Below the pieces are notes generated by a model, which saw only the letters and a program-made list of their open reading frames with translations, searched no databases and had not been told where the DNA came from. Positions 1 through 7,812 of a DNA stretch of 64,000 bases are shown here, piece after piece. The stretch spans positions 1,302,001 through 1,366,000 of the forward strand of contig NZ_FTPS01000001.1 in NCBI RefSeq assembly GCF_900156525.1, read 5' to 3'. How positions within the stretch are numbered: the first letter of the stretch is position 1; every line of letters begins with the position of its first letter. The DNA comes from Pontibaca methylaminivorans (GTDB lineage: Bacteria > Pseudomonadota > Alphaproteobacteria > Rhodobacterales > Rhodobacteraceae). The position numbers were made by a program, and so were the translations under genes.

Positions 1-244
1 TCACGAAGCCGAAGCTTCCCAGCATCACCAGAAGCGGGAGCGGCGCGTTTCCCGGCCCTCCGATCAGGGCCGCGCTCCAGAAGGGCTCGTCCAGGGCCAG
101 CAGCAGCGTCAGAAGGCCCCGGTTCAGCGCGAAGGTGACCGCCCCGATCAGCCCGAGCCCGAGCAGGAACCGCCATATCTGCGCGCGGGGCCGCAGCGGG
201 GCGGTCAGCCGGTCATGCGCGCCATAGGGCCTGCTGCGGGCCAT
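1..244 (-). CDS. CPBP-type intramembrane protease, N-terminal part (truncated by window edge)
   Basis: The reverse strand is open from an ATG at 244 to the window edge, giving 81 codons that begin MARSRPYGAHDRLTAPLRP. A GGAAAGGA ribosome site lies about 8 bases upstream. After a short basic lead come two hydrophobic stretches (roughly residues 26-48 and 66-81). The 'YxxHxRLxxPxRxRxxxWR' opening resembles the N-terminus of CPBP-family (Abi) intramembrane proteases of Rhodobacterales. The catalytic EExxxR and HxxxB motifs would lie outside the window, so the family call rests on the N-terminus alone. Confidence 0.5.
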   Translation of the reverse strand, partial: MARSRPYGAHDRLTAPLRPRAQIWRFLLGLGLIGAVTFALNRGLLTLLLALDEPFWSAALIGGPGNAPLPLLVMLGSFGFV

Positions 245-435
245 CGGTCATTCCTTTCCCGTGCTCCTCGCGCCGGTCCTGTGACAATAGGGCACCGGGC
301 GCGTTTCATCGACCTGCGTTAACTGGGGGGCGGATGCCCGGCCGTCAATCCTGAGGGCCGATGCCTGCTCATTCGCGCCTTGTGCGGCGCGGGGGGGAGG
401 GCTATTGCAGGGCCAGTTGACGACAAGGGGGAGCG

Positions 436-2205
436 ATGATGCTCAAGCGGGATTTCGACAAAAGCAAACTGCCCAGCCGCCACGTGACCGAGGGGCCGGA
501 ACATGCTCCGCACCGCTCCTATTACTACGCCATGGGCCTCAGCGAGGAAGAGATCCATCAGCCCTTTGTCGGCGTCGCCACCTGCTGGAACGAGGCCGCC
601 CCCTGCAACATCGCCCTGAGCCGCCAGGCCCAGGCCGTCAAGATGGGGGTGAAACAGGGGTTCGGCACGCCGCGCGAATTCACCACCATCACCGTCACCG
701 ACGGGATCGCCATGGGGCACGAGGGAATGCGTTCGAGCCTCGCAAGCCGCGATGCCATCGCCGATACGGTCGAACTGACCATGCGCGGGCACTGCTATGA
801 CGCGCTGGTCGGGATGGCCGGCTGCGACAAGTCCCTGCCGGGGATGATGATGGCCATGGTGCGGCTCAATGTGCCCTCGGTGTTCATCTATGGCGGCTCG
901 ATCCTGCCTGGCCGGGCGCCCGACATGCCGGGTGTGATCCCGGACGAATACATCGGCCGCGACCTGACCGTGCAGGACCTGTTCGAGGCCGTGGGCCACC
1001 AGCAGAACGGTACCCTCTCGGAAGCGGCGCTCGCCATTCTCGAGCGGGTCGCCTGCCCGAGCTCCGGGGCCTGCGGCGGCCAGTTCACCGCCAACACCAT
1101 GGCCTGCGTGTCGGAGGCGATGGGGCTTGCGCTCATGAACAGCTCGGGCGCCCCCGCCCCGTATGAGAGCCGCGACCAGTATGGCGAGGCGTCGGGGCGC
1201 GCGGTGATGACCCTGCTGGAAAAGAACATCCGTGCCCGCGACATCGTGACCCGCAAGGCGCTGGAAAACGCTGCCCGGGTCGTGGCCTGCACCGGCGGTT
1301 CGACCAATGCCGGGCTGCACCTTCCCGCCATCGCCCATGAGGCGGGAATCGACTTTTTCCTCGGCGATGTCTGCGACATCTTCCATGACACGCCCTATTT
1401 CGTCGATCTGAAACCGGGCGGACAATATGTCGCCAAGGATCTGTTCGAGGCCGGCGGCGTTCCCGTCGTCATGAAGGAACTGCGCCGCGCCGGTCTGCTG
1501 CATGAGGATTGCCTGACCGCCTCGGGGCGCAGCATCGGCGAAGAGCTCGACATGATCGAACGCGAGGCCGACGGGCGGGTGATCCATCCCGTCGACAAGC
1601 CGCTCAGCAAGACCGGCGGTGTCGTCGGGCTGAAGGGCAACCTTGCGCCCGAAGGGGCCATCGTCAAGGTGGCCGGAATGAACCCGGCCGAAACCGTGTT
1701 TACCGGCCCGGCGCGCGTGTTCGAATGCGAAGAAGACGCCTTCGAGGCGGTGAAGCAGCGCGCCTATGAACCGGGCGAGGTCATCGTGATCCGCAACGAG
1801 GGCCCGGCCGGCGGCCCCGGCATGCGCGAGATGCTGGCGACCACCGCGGCGCTGTCCGGCCAGGGCATGGGCAAAAAGGTCGCCCTGATCACCGACGGGC
1901 GCTTTTCGGGGGCCACGCGCGGGCTCTGCGTCGGCCATGTGGGGCCCGAGGCCGCGCAGGGCGGGCCGATCGCCCTGCTTCGCAACGGCGACGAGATCAC
2001 CATCGACGCGGTCAAGGGCGAGATCAGCGTCGCCCTGTCGGAAACCGAACTGGCGGCGCGCAAGGCCGACTGGAAGGGCCCGCGCGAGACCCTCTATGCC
2101 AGCGGCGCGCTGTGGAAATATGCCCGGCTTGTCGGCCCGACCTATCAGGGCGCCGTGACCCATCCCGGCGCGGCCGAGGAAAAACACATCTACATGGATC
2201 TCTGA
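436..2205 (+). CDS. ilvD: dihydroxy-acid dehydratase
   Basis: This cytosolic enzyme dehydrates 2,3-dihydroxy-3-methylbutanoate (or -pentanoate) to the 2-oxo acid, the third common step of valine, isoleucine and leucine synthesis. The 589-residue product is full length and aligns end to end with the IlvD/Edd family. Three conserved Fe-S cysteines are visible: C57 (WNEAAPCN), C130 (AGCDKSLPG) and C213 (SSGACGGQF), together with the [11 protein letters not shown] signature near the C-terminus. The start is at 436 behind GGGGGAGCG; a second ATG at 439 is equally usable. It appears monocistronic, with a strong hairpin just after the stop. Its pathway partner ilvA lies at 29893-31119 but is not linked in an operon. 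Confidence 0.97.
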   Translation: MMLKRDFDKSKLPSRHVTEGPEHAPHRSYYYAMGLSEEEIHQPFVGVATCWNEAAPCNIALSRQAQAVKMGVKQGFGTPREFTTITVTDGIAMGHEGMRSSLASRDAIADTVELTMRGHCYDALVGMAGCDKSLPGMMMAMVRLNVPSVFIYGGSILPGRAPDMPGVIPDEYIGRDLTVQDLFEAVGHQQNGTLSEAALAILERVACPSSGACGGQFTANTMACVSEAMGLALMNSSGAPAPYESRDQYGEASGRAVMTLLEKNIRARDIVTRKALENAARVVACTGGSTNAGLHLPAIAHEAGIDFFLGDVCDIFHDTPYFVDLKPGGQYVAKDLFEAGGVPVVMKELRRAGLLHEDCLTASGRSIGEELDMIEREADGRVIHPVDKPLSKTGGVVGLKGNLAPEGAIVKVAGMNPAETVFTGPARVFECEEDAFEAVKQRAYEPGEVIVIRNEGPAGGPGMREMLATTAALSGQGMGKKVALITDGRFSGATRGLCVGHVGPEAAQGGPIALLRNGDEITIDAVKGEISVALSETELAARKADWKGPRETLYASGALWKYARLVGPTYQGAVTHPGAAEEKHIYMDL

Positions 2206-2224
2206 CCCCGACGGTCCCCGCACG

Positions 2225-2253
2225 GTTCCGAGGGCCGGGTCCGGCCCCGGAAC
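2225..2253 (+). terminator. hairpin after ilvD, likely terminator
   Basis: A 13-bp GC-rich stem (GTTCCG, one bulged A, then GGGCCGG) closes on a 2-base loop and pairs with CCGGCCCCGGAAC. It begins 20 bases after the ilvD stop. There is only a weak T-rich tail (GTTATCTGTT), so termination may be partial. Confidence 0.5.
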
Positions 2254-2291
2254 ACCCAGTTATCTGTTCCTGTCCAGAGTGATCAGCCGCG

Positions 2292-3053
2292 ATGAACCGG
2301 GCACTGGATAAGTTGTTTTACAAGCGGGAATTGCGGCGCTGGCGTCGGGCCGCAAAACATGTGCCCCGTGTTCCGCTTTCCGAACTGAACCGGCGGCAGG
2401 CCGCCGCGCGCCGTCTGCGCGCCCAGCTTGACCGCCTGCTGTGCCGCTCCGAAGAGGGCCTCGCCGCGCTTGGCTTTGACGCGCTGCAGCCGCCGCTGCC
2501 GCACGGGACCGACTGGTTCTGGCGCCCGGACCCGTGGCGCGCCCCGCTCGAAATCGCCGGACTGGTCGCGAGCCCGACCGGAACCGGCTTCGGAAACGGG
2601 ATCACCCTGTTTCACGACTGTCCGGAGCCCGAATTTTCCCTGCGCCAATTGCGCCACCCTGACGGCGAGGGCCGCGCTCCGTTCGGGCTGCAACTGGATA
2701 TATTCGGTTTCGGCGGGACATTTCTGTCGCTGGTGGTCAACCTGCCCGAAAGCGCGGCCCGCAATCTTGGCCGCAACCATCTTGTCCGCATTGAGACAGC
2801 AATCGAGTCCGAGCAGCCGCTGCGCATCTTTGCCCGGCTCAATATCCGGCACGGGCCCAATATCGAGCAGATCCTCCAGGAACTGCCCGCGGAAGGGGCG
2901 GAAAAATGCGCCGAATTTGACCTCGCCTATTCCCGGATAAACGAAAAACGGGTCGAGGAGCTCTGGCTCGACCTGATATTCGAATCACCGGCGATGAACG
3001 GGATCGCCATTCCGGACCTGTCCATGTCCCGGCATCGCAGGGCGGCCCTATGA
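2292..3053 (+). CDS. conserved Rhodobacterales protein, DUF6478-like
   Basis: A 253-residue soluble protein with no signal peptide or membrane segment. The N-terminus is strongly basic (RELRRWRRAAKH), followed by a mixed domain with a 'GTDWFWRPDPWRAPL' segment and a 'GLQLDIFGFGGTFLSLVVNLP' strand pattern. This matches my recollection of the DUF6478 family, known only from Rhodobacterales; no function is established. It is followed after 13 bases by the small gene at 3067, and the two are commonly adjacent in this order of bacteria. The ribosome site is weak. The family name comes from memory and was not searched. Confidence 0.6.
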   Translation: MNRALDKLFYKRELRRWRRAAKHVPRVPLSELNRRQAAARRLRAQLDRLLCRSEEGLAALGFDALQPPLPHGTDWFWRPDPWRAPLEIAGLVASPTGTGFGNGITLFHDCPEPEFSLRQLRHPDGEGRAPFGLQLDIFGFGGTFLSLVVNLPESAARNLGRNHLVRIETAIESEQPLRIFARLNIRHGPNIEQILQELPAEGAEKCAEFDLAYSRINEKRVEELWLDLIFESPAMNGIAIPDLSMSRHRRAAL

Positions 3054-3066
3054 CCGGAGAAACCCG

Positions 3067-3445
3067 ATGTCGACGCTGAGCCTGACAAAGATTTGCCTGC
3101 GCAACGGTGTCTGGGAGGGGCTGATCGAGCGGGCGCCCGAGGATCGCCCCCCCCGACATCCGCGTGGTGCACCACGGTCGGCCCGTCGATGGCGTGTCGC
3201 TTTCTGCCGGCAAGGCCGCCGGAGAATGGCATCTGGCGATCCGCATTCCGCCCGCGGCCCTTACCTCCGGCATCCAGACTTTTTTGATTCTCGACGCCAA
3301 GGATAATACCCCGCTCGGCGATTTCGTCATCATCGCGGACCCGCCCGAAGCGGAGAGCCTGAAAGCCGAGGTCGACCTGCTCCGGGCCGAACTGGACCTG
3401 CTCAAGCGCAGCTTCCGCCGGCACTGCACCGGGTCGCGCGGTTGA
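3067..3445 (+). pseudogene. small coiled-coil conserved protein, frameshifted at a C8 tract
   Basis: The reading frame opens at 3067 behind GGAGAA and reads MSTLSLTKICLRNGVWEGLIERAPEDRPP (given here as the family N-terminus). It then meets eight consecutive C bases at 3147-3154. Removing one C joins it to the second frame, DIRVVHHGRPVDGV through to the stop at 3443-3445, giving about 125 residues. The C-terminus is a heptad helix (LKAEVDLLRAELDLLKRSFRRHC) typical of a small conserved Rhodobacterales family that follows DUF6478 genes. Both halves still look constrained, so this is either a fresh mutation, a slippage site or a base-calling error. No function is known. Confidence 0.7.
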
Positions 3446-3481
3446 CGGCATCACAAGTCCTCGATCCGGCTCCCGGCGGCA

Positions 3482-3791
3482 CGGAACACGACGCAGCCCT
3501 TGCCACACATTTCGCGCCATCCGCCAAAGGCAGGCGTTCAGTTTCGGAAATATCTGCTCGATGGGATTCGGGTCGGGCGAGCAACGCTGCAGATGGGAGA
3601 TCCCGCCGGCACTGTTGTCATCCTCGACAATTTTGCCACTCACCATAACAGGAAAGCCGCGCACGTCTTGCACGCCCAGGGCGGCTGGTCTTCGGGCCCA
3701 GAATGTTGCGAATGCAGGCATCAAAAGGCCGGTCCATTGCGCCCTTGATGACCCACGGATCAATGCGCGTTGCATCGGGTCGCCAAGTCTG
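3482..3791 (-). mobile_element. IS630-family transposase remnant with inverted central segment
   Basis: Three pieces of one IS630 transposase are recognisable. On the minus strand, 3791-3697 reads WRPDATRIDPWVIKGAMDRP...IRNILGPK, the block just before the second catalytic Asp. On the plus strand, 3595-3688 reads GTVVILDNFATHHNRKAA...HAQGGW, the DN...H block. On the minus strand again, 3590-3482 reads CSPDPNPIEQIFPKLN, the block carrying the catalytic Glu. The middle block is therefore flipped in place relative to its neighbours. No terminal inverted repeats or TA duplications were identified, and no intact transposase frame exists. Confidence 0.75.
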
Positions 3792-4429
3792 TGCCCCCAA
3801 CCGCGAAAAGGCGCGCCCAGGGCAGGCAGGGACCTTGCCGGACGTCCAGCGCAGGCGGATCGGCTTTGCTGGGCGAGCGGTTGCATCGACCTGTCCCGAG
3901 GTGCCGGAACAAAAGAATACCGGTCAACCTCTGTCAGCACGGCGAACCGCCTTGGCCAGCCAATGGGCCACCGGCCACCCCGTTTCGCAGTCGGTGAACG
4001 ACGGCATTGCTTACCGGGGCGCACTTCCTGGCCATGCGATACTGGTTCGCCCCTTTGGGCGCGCGGCCGGTCACTTGCTCGACCCGCCGACAACCGGTCC
4101 GATTGCTCCATCAGCCGACCGATCCAACATTCCCGGCCGTGTAACGATGCGATCATGTTTTCTGTCGGCGGGCCGACCGACAGAGGCTTTTGGCCGACCG
4201 GAAGATGAAGCGTATAGCCGTTCCGGCTCAAGGCGCTCGGCCGATCCGTCCGGACCGAAACCAACCGGGCAGCCTGTCCCCGAGGGCCTGTTCGTTTCGG
4301 CTGCTGGCCTGCCGGACCAGCTTCTTGGCACATGCCGGGTCGATCCAGCCATCCTGCTGCGGCAATCACGGCGCGGGGGCCCGCGCGCGGTGCCTTGTTG
4401 CGGCAGGAGGAGAGCGGCGCCGGGATCAT
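3792..4429. other. gene-free stretch, probably decayed DNA
   Basis: About 640 bases between the IS630 remnant and the stop of the DUF1217 gene. Open frames exist on both strands, but none has a recognisable domain, a good ribosome site or family-like composition. Upstream transposase sequence, heavily frameshifted, may extend to about 3950 on the minus strand (a GAPFRGWG-like piece near 3800-3825). I see no RNA gene here. Confidence 0.5.
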
Positions 4430-5224
4430 TCAGTAGCCGCGCAGAAGGATCAGGCTGTTTGCGGCGGGGGAGGCCGCCATGGAGGCGGATTTGACTTGCG
4501 AAAGAGCCAGGAACCGCGTGGTCAGGCGCTCCCGCGCCTCCGGCTCGGCGAATTGTGAAATGCTCGAATCACCCATGAACCTCGCCATCTTGTCCTTGAA
4601 GGTGTCCAGTTGCCTGTCGATATCAAGCTTGCCAAAGGCCGCCGGAAGGCCAAGAGCGGTCTCGAACATCTTTCGCAGCGGCGGCGACCCCATGACCGTA
4701 AACCATTTTGCGTTTTCACTGATCGGCGCAGCGGAAATATCGGCAAGTTCACGCTCGGCGAAAAGCGCGATCCTCATGACATCATCCACATTGCCAACGG
4801 CAGATTCGAACCGCTCCATGCGATAAAGACTGATGATCTCTGCCATCGCCTCGGGATCGGAGGTCCGGACCGATTCTCCTGGACCAAAGCCGAAGGCCGC
4901 GCTCAATTTGTTGTAACGCCCGTCCATCAGTCGATTCGCCAGGGAATCTTCGGCCTTCGTTCCGTCCTCAAGCACCTTCTGGATGAAATACCGGTTATTC
5001 AGGTCGTTTTCCAAACCGAAGGCGCTCAGGGCCACTGACAGAAGCCGCCGGTTGCCCACCAGATCGGCGGCAGTCGTGATATTTCCGATCTCTTCCTTGA
5101 AATAGTCGAGGTCGCGAACCACCGCCGACGACTTTTTGAAGGCAGAGAACTGTGCATCATATGTGCGCTGGAGAAACTTCCAGCCTGCAATGCCGGTGCC
5201 GGCTATGACGGGCTGATAAGTCAT
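4430..5224 (-). CDS. DUF1217 flagellar-cluster protein
   Basis: The 264-residue product begins MTYQPVIAGTGIAGWKFLQRTY and ends LILLRGY. It fits the DUF1217 family, whose members are almost always encoded inside alphaproteobacterial flagellar clusters and whose role in the flagellum is not settled. The mid-part is predominantly helical (GNRRLLSVALSAFGLENDLNN, then a repeat-like RMERFESAVGN). The start codon overlaps the flbT stop as ATGA, so the two are translationally coupled. It is the last gene of the flagellin-flaF-flbT unit and abuts the gene-free IS630 region downstream. Confidence 0.8.
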   Translation of the reverse strand: MTYQPVIAGTGIAGWKFLQRTYDAQFSAFKKSSAVVRDLDYFKEEIGNITTAADLVGNRRLLSVALSAFGLENDLNNRYFIQKVLEDGTKAEDSLANRLMDGRYNKLSAAFGFGPGESVRTSDPEAMAEIISLYRMERFESAVGNVDDVMRIALFAERELADISAAPISENAKWFTVMGSPPLRKMFETALGLPAAFGKLDIDRQLDTFKDKMARFMGDSSISQFAEPEARERLTTRFLALSQVKSASMAASPAANSLILLRGY

Positions 5225-5628
5225 GGCCGCACGCCCGTCGCCATCAGGCGCTGCTCGCGGGGAAGAAGCCTGCGCAACGCCTTGAGACAGCCATAATAAT
5301 TGTCCTCGGTCAGGGCATCCGTGGCGCCCGAAAGGGCGGTGCGGCTGTCCGGATCCGTGAAGACCTGGCTCAATTCCTCGATCTGCCGCAGCACCGGCAA
5401 CCGGCCCGCCTGCGGATCCGTGTCGCCGGACAGGACAAGTTGCACCGCATAGCAGGCGCGCCGGACGGGGGTGTTTGCATCGTCCGGGTGGATCGCGTCG
5501 CGCATCCGCAGGATATTCACGCGGGGCGAAAGGACCGAAATGCGGCTGCGCCTGTCGCCGTTCTCGATCACGGCGCCGTTGACCAGCACACGCTCTTTCG
5601 GAGCCAGAGTAAGAACAAGGCCGCTCAT
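5221..5628 (-). CDS. flbT: flagellin mRNA regulator FlbT
   Basis: A 135-residue protein matching FlbT (MSGLVLTLAPKERVLVNGAVIENG...). In Caulobacter, FlbT binds the 5' untranslated region of flagellin mRNA and lowers its stability or translation until the hook-basal body is complete. Its N-terminal beta segment (the NGAVIENGDRRSRI motif) and C-terminal helical segment (LRRLLPREQRLM) are present, and the length is normal for the family. It overlaps flaF upstream and the DUF1217 gene downstream by ATGA, making a tight three-gene unit behind flagellin. A hairpin in the flagellin leader (6910-6922) is a possible target site. Confidence 0.92.
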   Translation of the reverse strand: MSGLVLTLAPKERVLVNGAVIENGDRRSRISVLSPRVNILRMRDAIHPDDANTPVRRACYAVQLVLSGDTDPQAGRLPVLRQIEELSQVFTDPDSRTALSGATDALTEDNYYGCLKALRRLLPREQRLMATGVRP

Positions 5629-6002
5629 GCTGCTTCCCCCTGGCCGCGCAATCCGGCCATGATCGCCGCGTTGACGTCGAGCAGCGGGTCCACCTCGGCT
5701 TCGCCGGCAAGGATCCGGCTTGTATGGGTGCGGGTGAACTCGGCGAGATAGAAAATCCGTCCCTTCAATTCCGCCGGAAGGGCATTATCGGCATCCGACA
5801 CGGCGGCGGCAAAAATCGTCCAGAGCGCGTTGTTGTCGTAAAGCGCCTGAACCAGACCGGCGAAATCGTTCTGCATGGTGCCGGCCGCCTGCCGAAGGCG
5901 GTTCGTGACACGTGCCACGACCTCGTATTCGACGGCCCGCGGTGTCTTGGTCGGCGCCGCAGTCGATGAATAGGCGGTCCGTGCCTGGGAAATTGCGTTC
6001 AC
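5625..6002 (-). CDS. flaF: flagellin assembly/secretion regulator FlaF
   Basis: FlaF is a small cytosolic protein that in alphaproteobacteria acts together with, and opposite to, FlbT to allow flagellin synthesis and secretion. The product has 125 residues (MNAISQARTAYSSTAAPTKTPR...), with the family's conserved 'YEVVARVTNRL', 'ALYDNNALWTIFAAAVSDADNALP' region and 'GRIFYLAEFTRTHTSRIL' helix. The start is a GTG at 6002, supported by GAGGA 8 bases upstream. It lies 64 bases downstream of flagellin, across a terminator-like hairpin that could lower its expression relative to flagellin. Confidence 0.92.
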   Translation of the reverse strand: MNAISQARTAYSSTAAPTKTPRAVEYEVVARVTNRLRQAAGTMQNDFAGLVQALYDNNALWTIFAAAVSDADNALPAELKGRIFYLAEFTRTHTSRILAGEAEVDPLLDVNAAIMAGLRGQGEAA

Positions 6003-6035
6003 GTTTCGTCCTCACTTCTTCTGAACAAGGAAAGA

Positions 6036-6059
6036 GCGGGGCGCCCGCGAGCGCCCCGC
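6036..6059 (-). terminator. flagellin terminator/attenuator
   Basis: A perfect 9-bp stem, GCGGGGCGC pairing with GCGCCCCGC around a 6-base loop, begins 8 bases after the flagellin stop. On the minus strand it is followed by TCTTTCC. It would end most flagellin transcripts while allowing some readthrough into flaF-flbT. Confidence 0.7.
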
Positions 6060-6066
6060 CTCAGGT

Positions 6067-6891
6067 TCAACGGAACAGCGACAGGATCGTCATCGGCGCC
6101 TGGTTGGCGATCGACAGCGCCTGAACGCCCAGCTGTTGCTGGGTCTGGAGCGCCTGGAGACGCGCCGAGGCGGCCTCCATGTCGGCATCGACCAGCGCGC
6201 CGATACCGGACTTCATGGCATCCATGACCTTGCCGACAAAGACGTTCTGGTTGTTGATGCGCTTTGCCGCGGCACCAAGGGCAGCGGCCCCGTCGATTGC
6301 CGTCTGGATATGCGCTTCCAGCGCGACGATCGACTGACGCGCCGCATCAGCATCGGAAACGTCGACATCGCTCAGGTCGAGCGAGGCCTCGAAATCGACA
6401 CTTTCGACCGTGATCGTTGCCGCGGTGACGGTTCCCGATCCGTCACGGTCGATGGACGACAGAACCTCCAGATCGCCGCCGGCCGTGTTCAACAGATTCT
6501 TGCCATTGAACTGCGATCCGCTGATGATCGATTCGATCTCGCTTTTCAGCTTCTCGACGTCGGTGTTCAGCTTCCCGTGATCGACGTTGTCGCCGGTGGC
6601 GGCAACGACCTTCTCCTTCATCTCGCTGAGGAGTTCTTCGATACGTTCCGCTCCGGCAGAGGCGACGGCAACGGTGGATTCGCCAAGCGAAAGCGCCGAG
6701 GACACGGCCTTGAAGCCCGAAATATCGGAGCCCATGACCTTGGAAATGGCCCAGATGGCAGAGTTGTCCTTTGCCTGGGCGATATCCTTGCCGGTGGAGA
6801 TCGCGTTCTGCGTCTTCGTCAGATCGTTGTTGATTGCCTTCAGGGTCTGAAGAGCAACCATTGCGCCGTTGTTTGTCAGAATACTCGACAT
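6067..6891 (-). CDS. fliC: flagellin
   Basis: This is the filament subunit. The 274-residue protein is short, as is common in alphaproteobacteria. It keeps the conserved N-terminal D0/D1 coil (MSSILTNNGAMVALQTLKAINNDL...ISTGKDIAQAKDN) and the C-terminal D1/D0 coil (QALQTQQQLGVQALSIANQAP...ILSLFR), with a small acidic variable centre of about residues 135-185 (SLDLSDVDVSDADAA). The product is secreted unfolded by the flagellar export machine. AAGGA precedes the ATG by 7 bases, and a short palindrome sits in the leader. A terminator separates it from flaF-flbT, its likely post-transcriptional controllers. Confidence 0.95.
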   Translation of the reverse strand: MSSILTNNGAMVALQTLKAINNDLTKTQNAISTGKDIAQAKDNSAIWAISKVMGSDISGFKAVSSALSLGESTVAVASAGAERIEELLSEMKEKVVAATGDNVDHGKLNTDVEKLKSEIESIISGSQFNGKNLLNTAGGDLEVLSSIDRDGSGTVTAATITVESVDFEASLDLSDVDVSDADAARQSIVALEAHIQTAIDGAAALGAAAKRINNQNVFVGKVMDAMKSGIGALVDADMEAASARLQALQTQQQLGVQALSIANQAPMTILSLFR

Positions 6892-6909
6892 GATTCAGTC
6901 CTTTCAATA

Positions 6910-6922
6910 GGTGATTTTCACC
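6910..6922 (-). promoter_or_regulatory. palindrome in flagellin leader, candidate FlbT target
   Basis: GGTGA-TTT-TCACC forms a perfect 5-bp palindrome ending about 18 bases before the flagellin ATG and just ahead of its ribosome site. FlbT, encoded in the same cluster, acts on flagellin 5' leaders in Caulobacter, so this hairpin is a candidate site. That link is inference. Confidence 0.35.
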
Positions 6923-7079
6923 GGTTTCGCCCTGACCGGGGCGGTCTCATGTCATTCTGACAATTGCGATGACCTGTCGGAATCGCGCCACTCGATCATG
7001 AGTGCTCTCGACAGTCCGACATTAGAGCGATCCGCCCTCTGCGCAAAATTGAAACTACCTTGCTTTTTCATAAAATCGG

Positions 7080-7436
7080 TTATGAACGCTTTTCCACGGA
7101 CCTTGCGGTCACGGAAATATTCTGCATTTTCTTCCCCGTGTGGTCATAGGTTTTCAGGCCGCTGCGCACATCGGCCATCGCACCCATGCGCCTGGCAACA
7201 TCGCGGATACCGTCAGCGACCTGCTGAAGCAGAACATCGTTGCGCGCGGCCTTGCGCCGCAGCTCGGCAAGGCGCGGAGAGTCACTCAGCGTGGCTGTTG
7301 AATTTTCAATCAGATCAAGCTTTTCCATCGCAATTCCCTCCAGTCTTTCGAGTTCTCCCGCCAGGATCACCGCCTTCTCCTGGTCAAGCAGAGCATCCAG
7401 CCGAAAAATCACTTGATCAGGTCCAATTTTCGTCAT
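7080..7436 (-). CDS. flgN: FlgN-like flagellar chaperone
   Basis: A 118-residue, almost wholly helical protein (FRLDALLDQEKAVILAGELERLEGIAMEKLDLIE...). The pattern fits FlgN, the cytosolic export chaperone for the hook-filament junction proteins FlgK and FlgL, and the size is right for alphaproteobacterial forms. Sequence conservation in this family is low, so the call rests on helical pattern, size and context. Its start lies inside the end of the flgJ-like gene (20-base overlap), so the two are co-translated. About 190 bases separate its stop from the flagellin start. Confidence 0.65.
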   Translation of the reverse strand: MTKIGPDQVIFRLDALLDQEKAVILAGELERLEGIAMEKLDLIENSTATLSDSPRLAELRRKAARNDVLLQQVADGIRDVARRMGAMADVRSGLKTYDHTGKKMQNISVTARSVEKRS

Positions 7437-7707
7437 GATTGCGCCCCATCATTTGTTGGAAAATGGATTCGGCCAGGCCGATTCCGCCGTTTTGCGCAAT
7501 ATGTTCGGCCTGCGCGCGCACAAGGACGGAACGGAACTGCTCTTCTCCGGCGCCGCCGCCCAATGCGTCCCGGGCCTCGCCAAAGCCTGCCGATTCGAGC
7601 ATTTCGGCAAGAAACAGGGCCTCGAGTGCCGCGGCCGCCTCCCGAAGCGCTGGAGCCTTGGGAGCGGGCGGTGGAGAGAGCGCGGTCAAGGATACGGAAA
7701 CAGTCAT
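7417..7707 (-). CDS. flgJ: rod-binding protein, FlgJ N-terminal domain type
   Basis: A 96-residue protein with the compact rod-binding domain: ALREAAAALEALFLAEMLESAG, then EEQFRSVLVRAQAEHIAQNGGIGLAESIFQQM. This corresponds to the N-terminal half of enteric FlgJ, a rod scaffold/cap in the periplasm. The muramidase half is absent, as is normal in alphaproteobacteria; the lytic transglycosylase at 24558-25361 may supply that role. I chose ATG 7707 (MTVSVSL) because GGAG sits 6 bases upstream; an upstream in-frame ATG at 7728 has no good ribosome site. It is divergent from fliK across an 84-105 base promoter region. Confidence 0.8.
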   Translation of the reverse strand: MTVSVSLTALSPPPAPKAPALREAAAALEALFLAEMLESAGFGEARDALGGGAGEEQFRSVLVRAQAEHIAQNGGIGLAESIFQQMMGRNHDENWT

Positions 7708-7754
7708 GCTTTGCTCCAAATTTTTCATATATTCGGAAACTTCTCTGTCAGCGG

Positions 7755-7794
7755 TTAAAATATCGGTAACTCCTGACCGCCATCATGCCGATAA
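7755..7794 (+). promoter_or_regulatory. flgJ/fliK divergent control region: CtrA-like box and sigma-28-like element
   Basis: TTAA at 7755-7758, seven bases, then GTAAC at 7766-7770 is one mismatch from the CtrA consensus TTAA-N7-TTAAC. GCCGATAA at 7787-7794 equals the enteric sigma-28 -10 element and stands 16 bases after TAAC, with fliK starting at 7813. Both elements sit between the divergent flagellar genes. Consensus matches were made by eye only. Confidence 0.45.
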
Positions 7795-7812
7795 TCATTC
7801 AAAGGGCGCGAT

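Noticed and set aside
2927-4429. 500-codon minus-strand open frame
   Set aside because: It crosses the DUF6478-like and small coiled-coil genes and the IS630 debris. Only the short SPDPNPIEQ block is meaningful, and that belongs to the transposase remnant.
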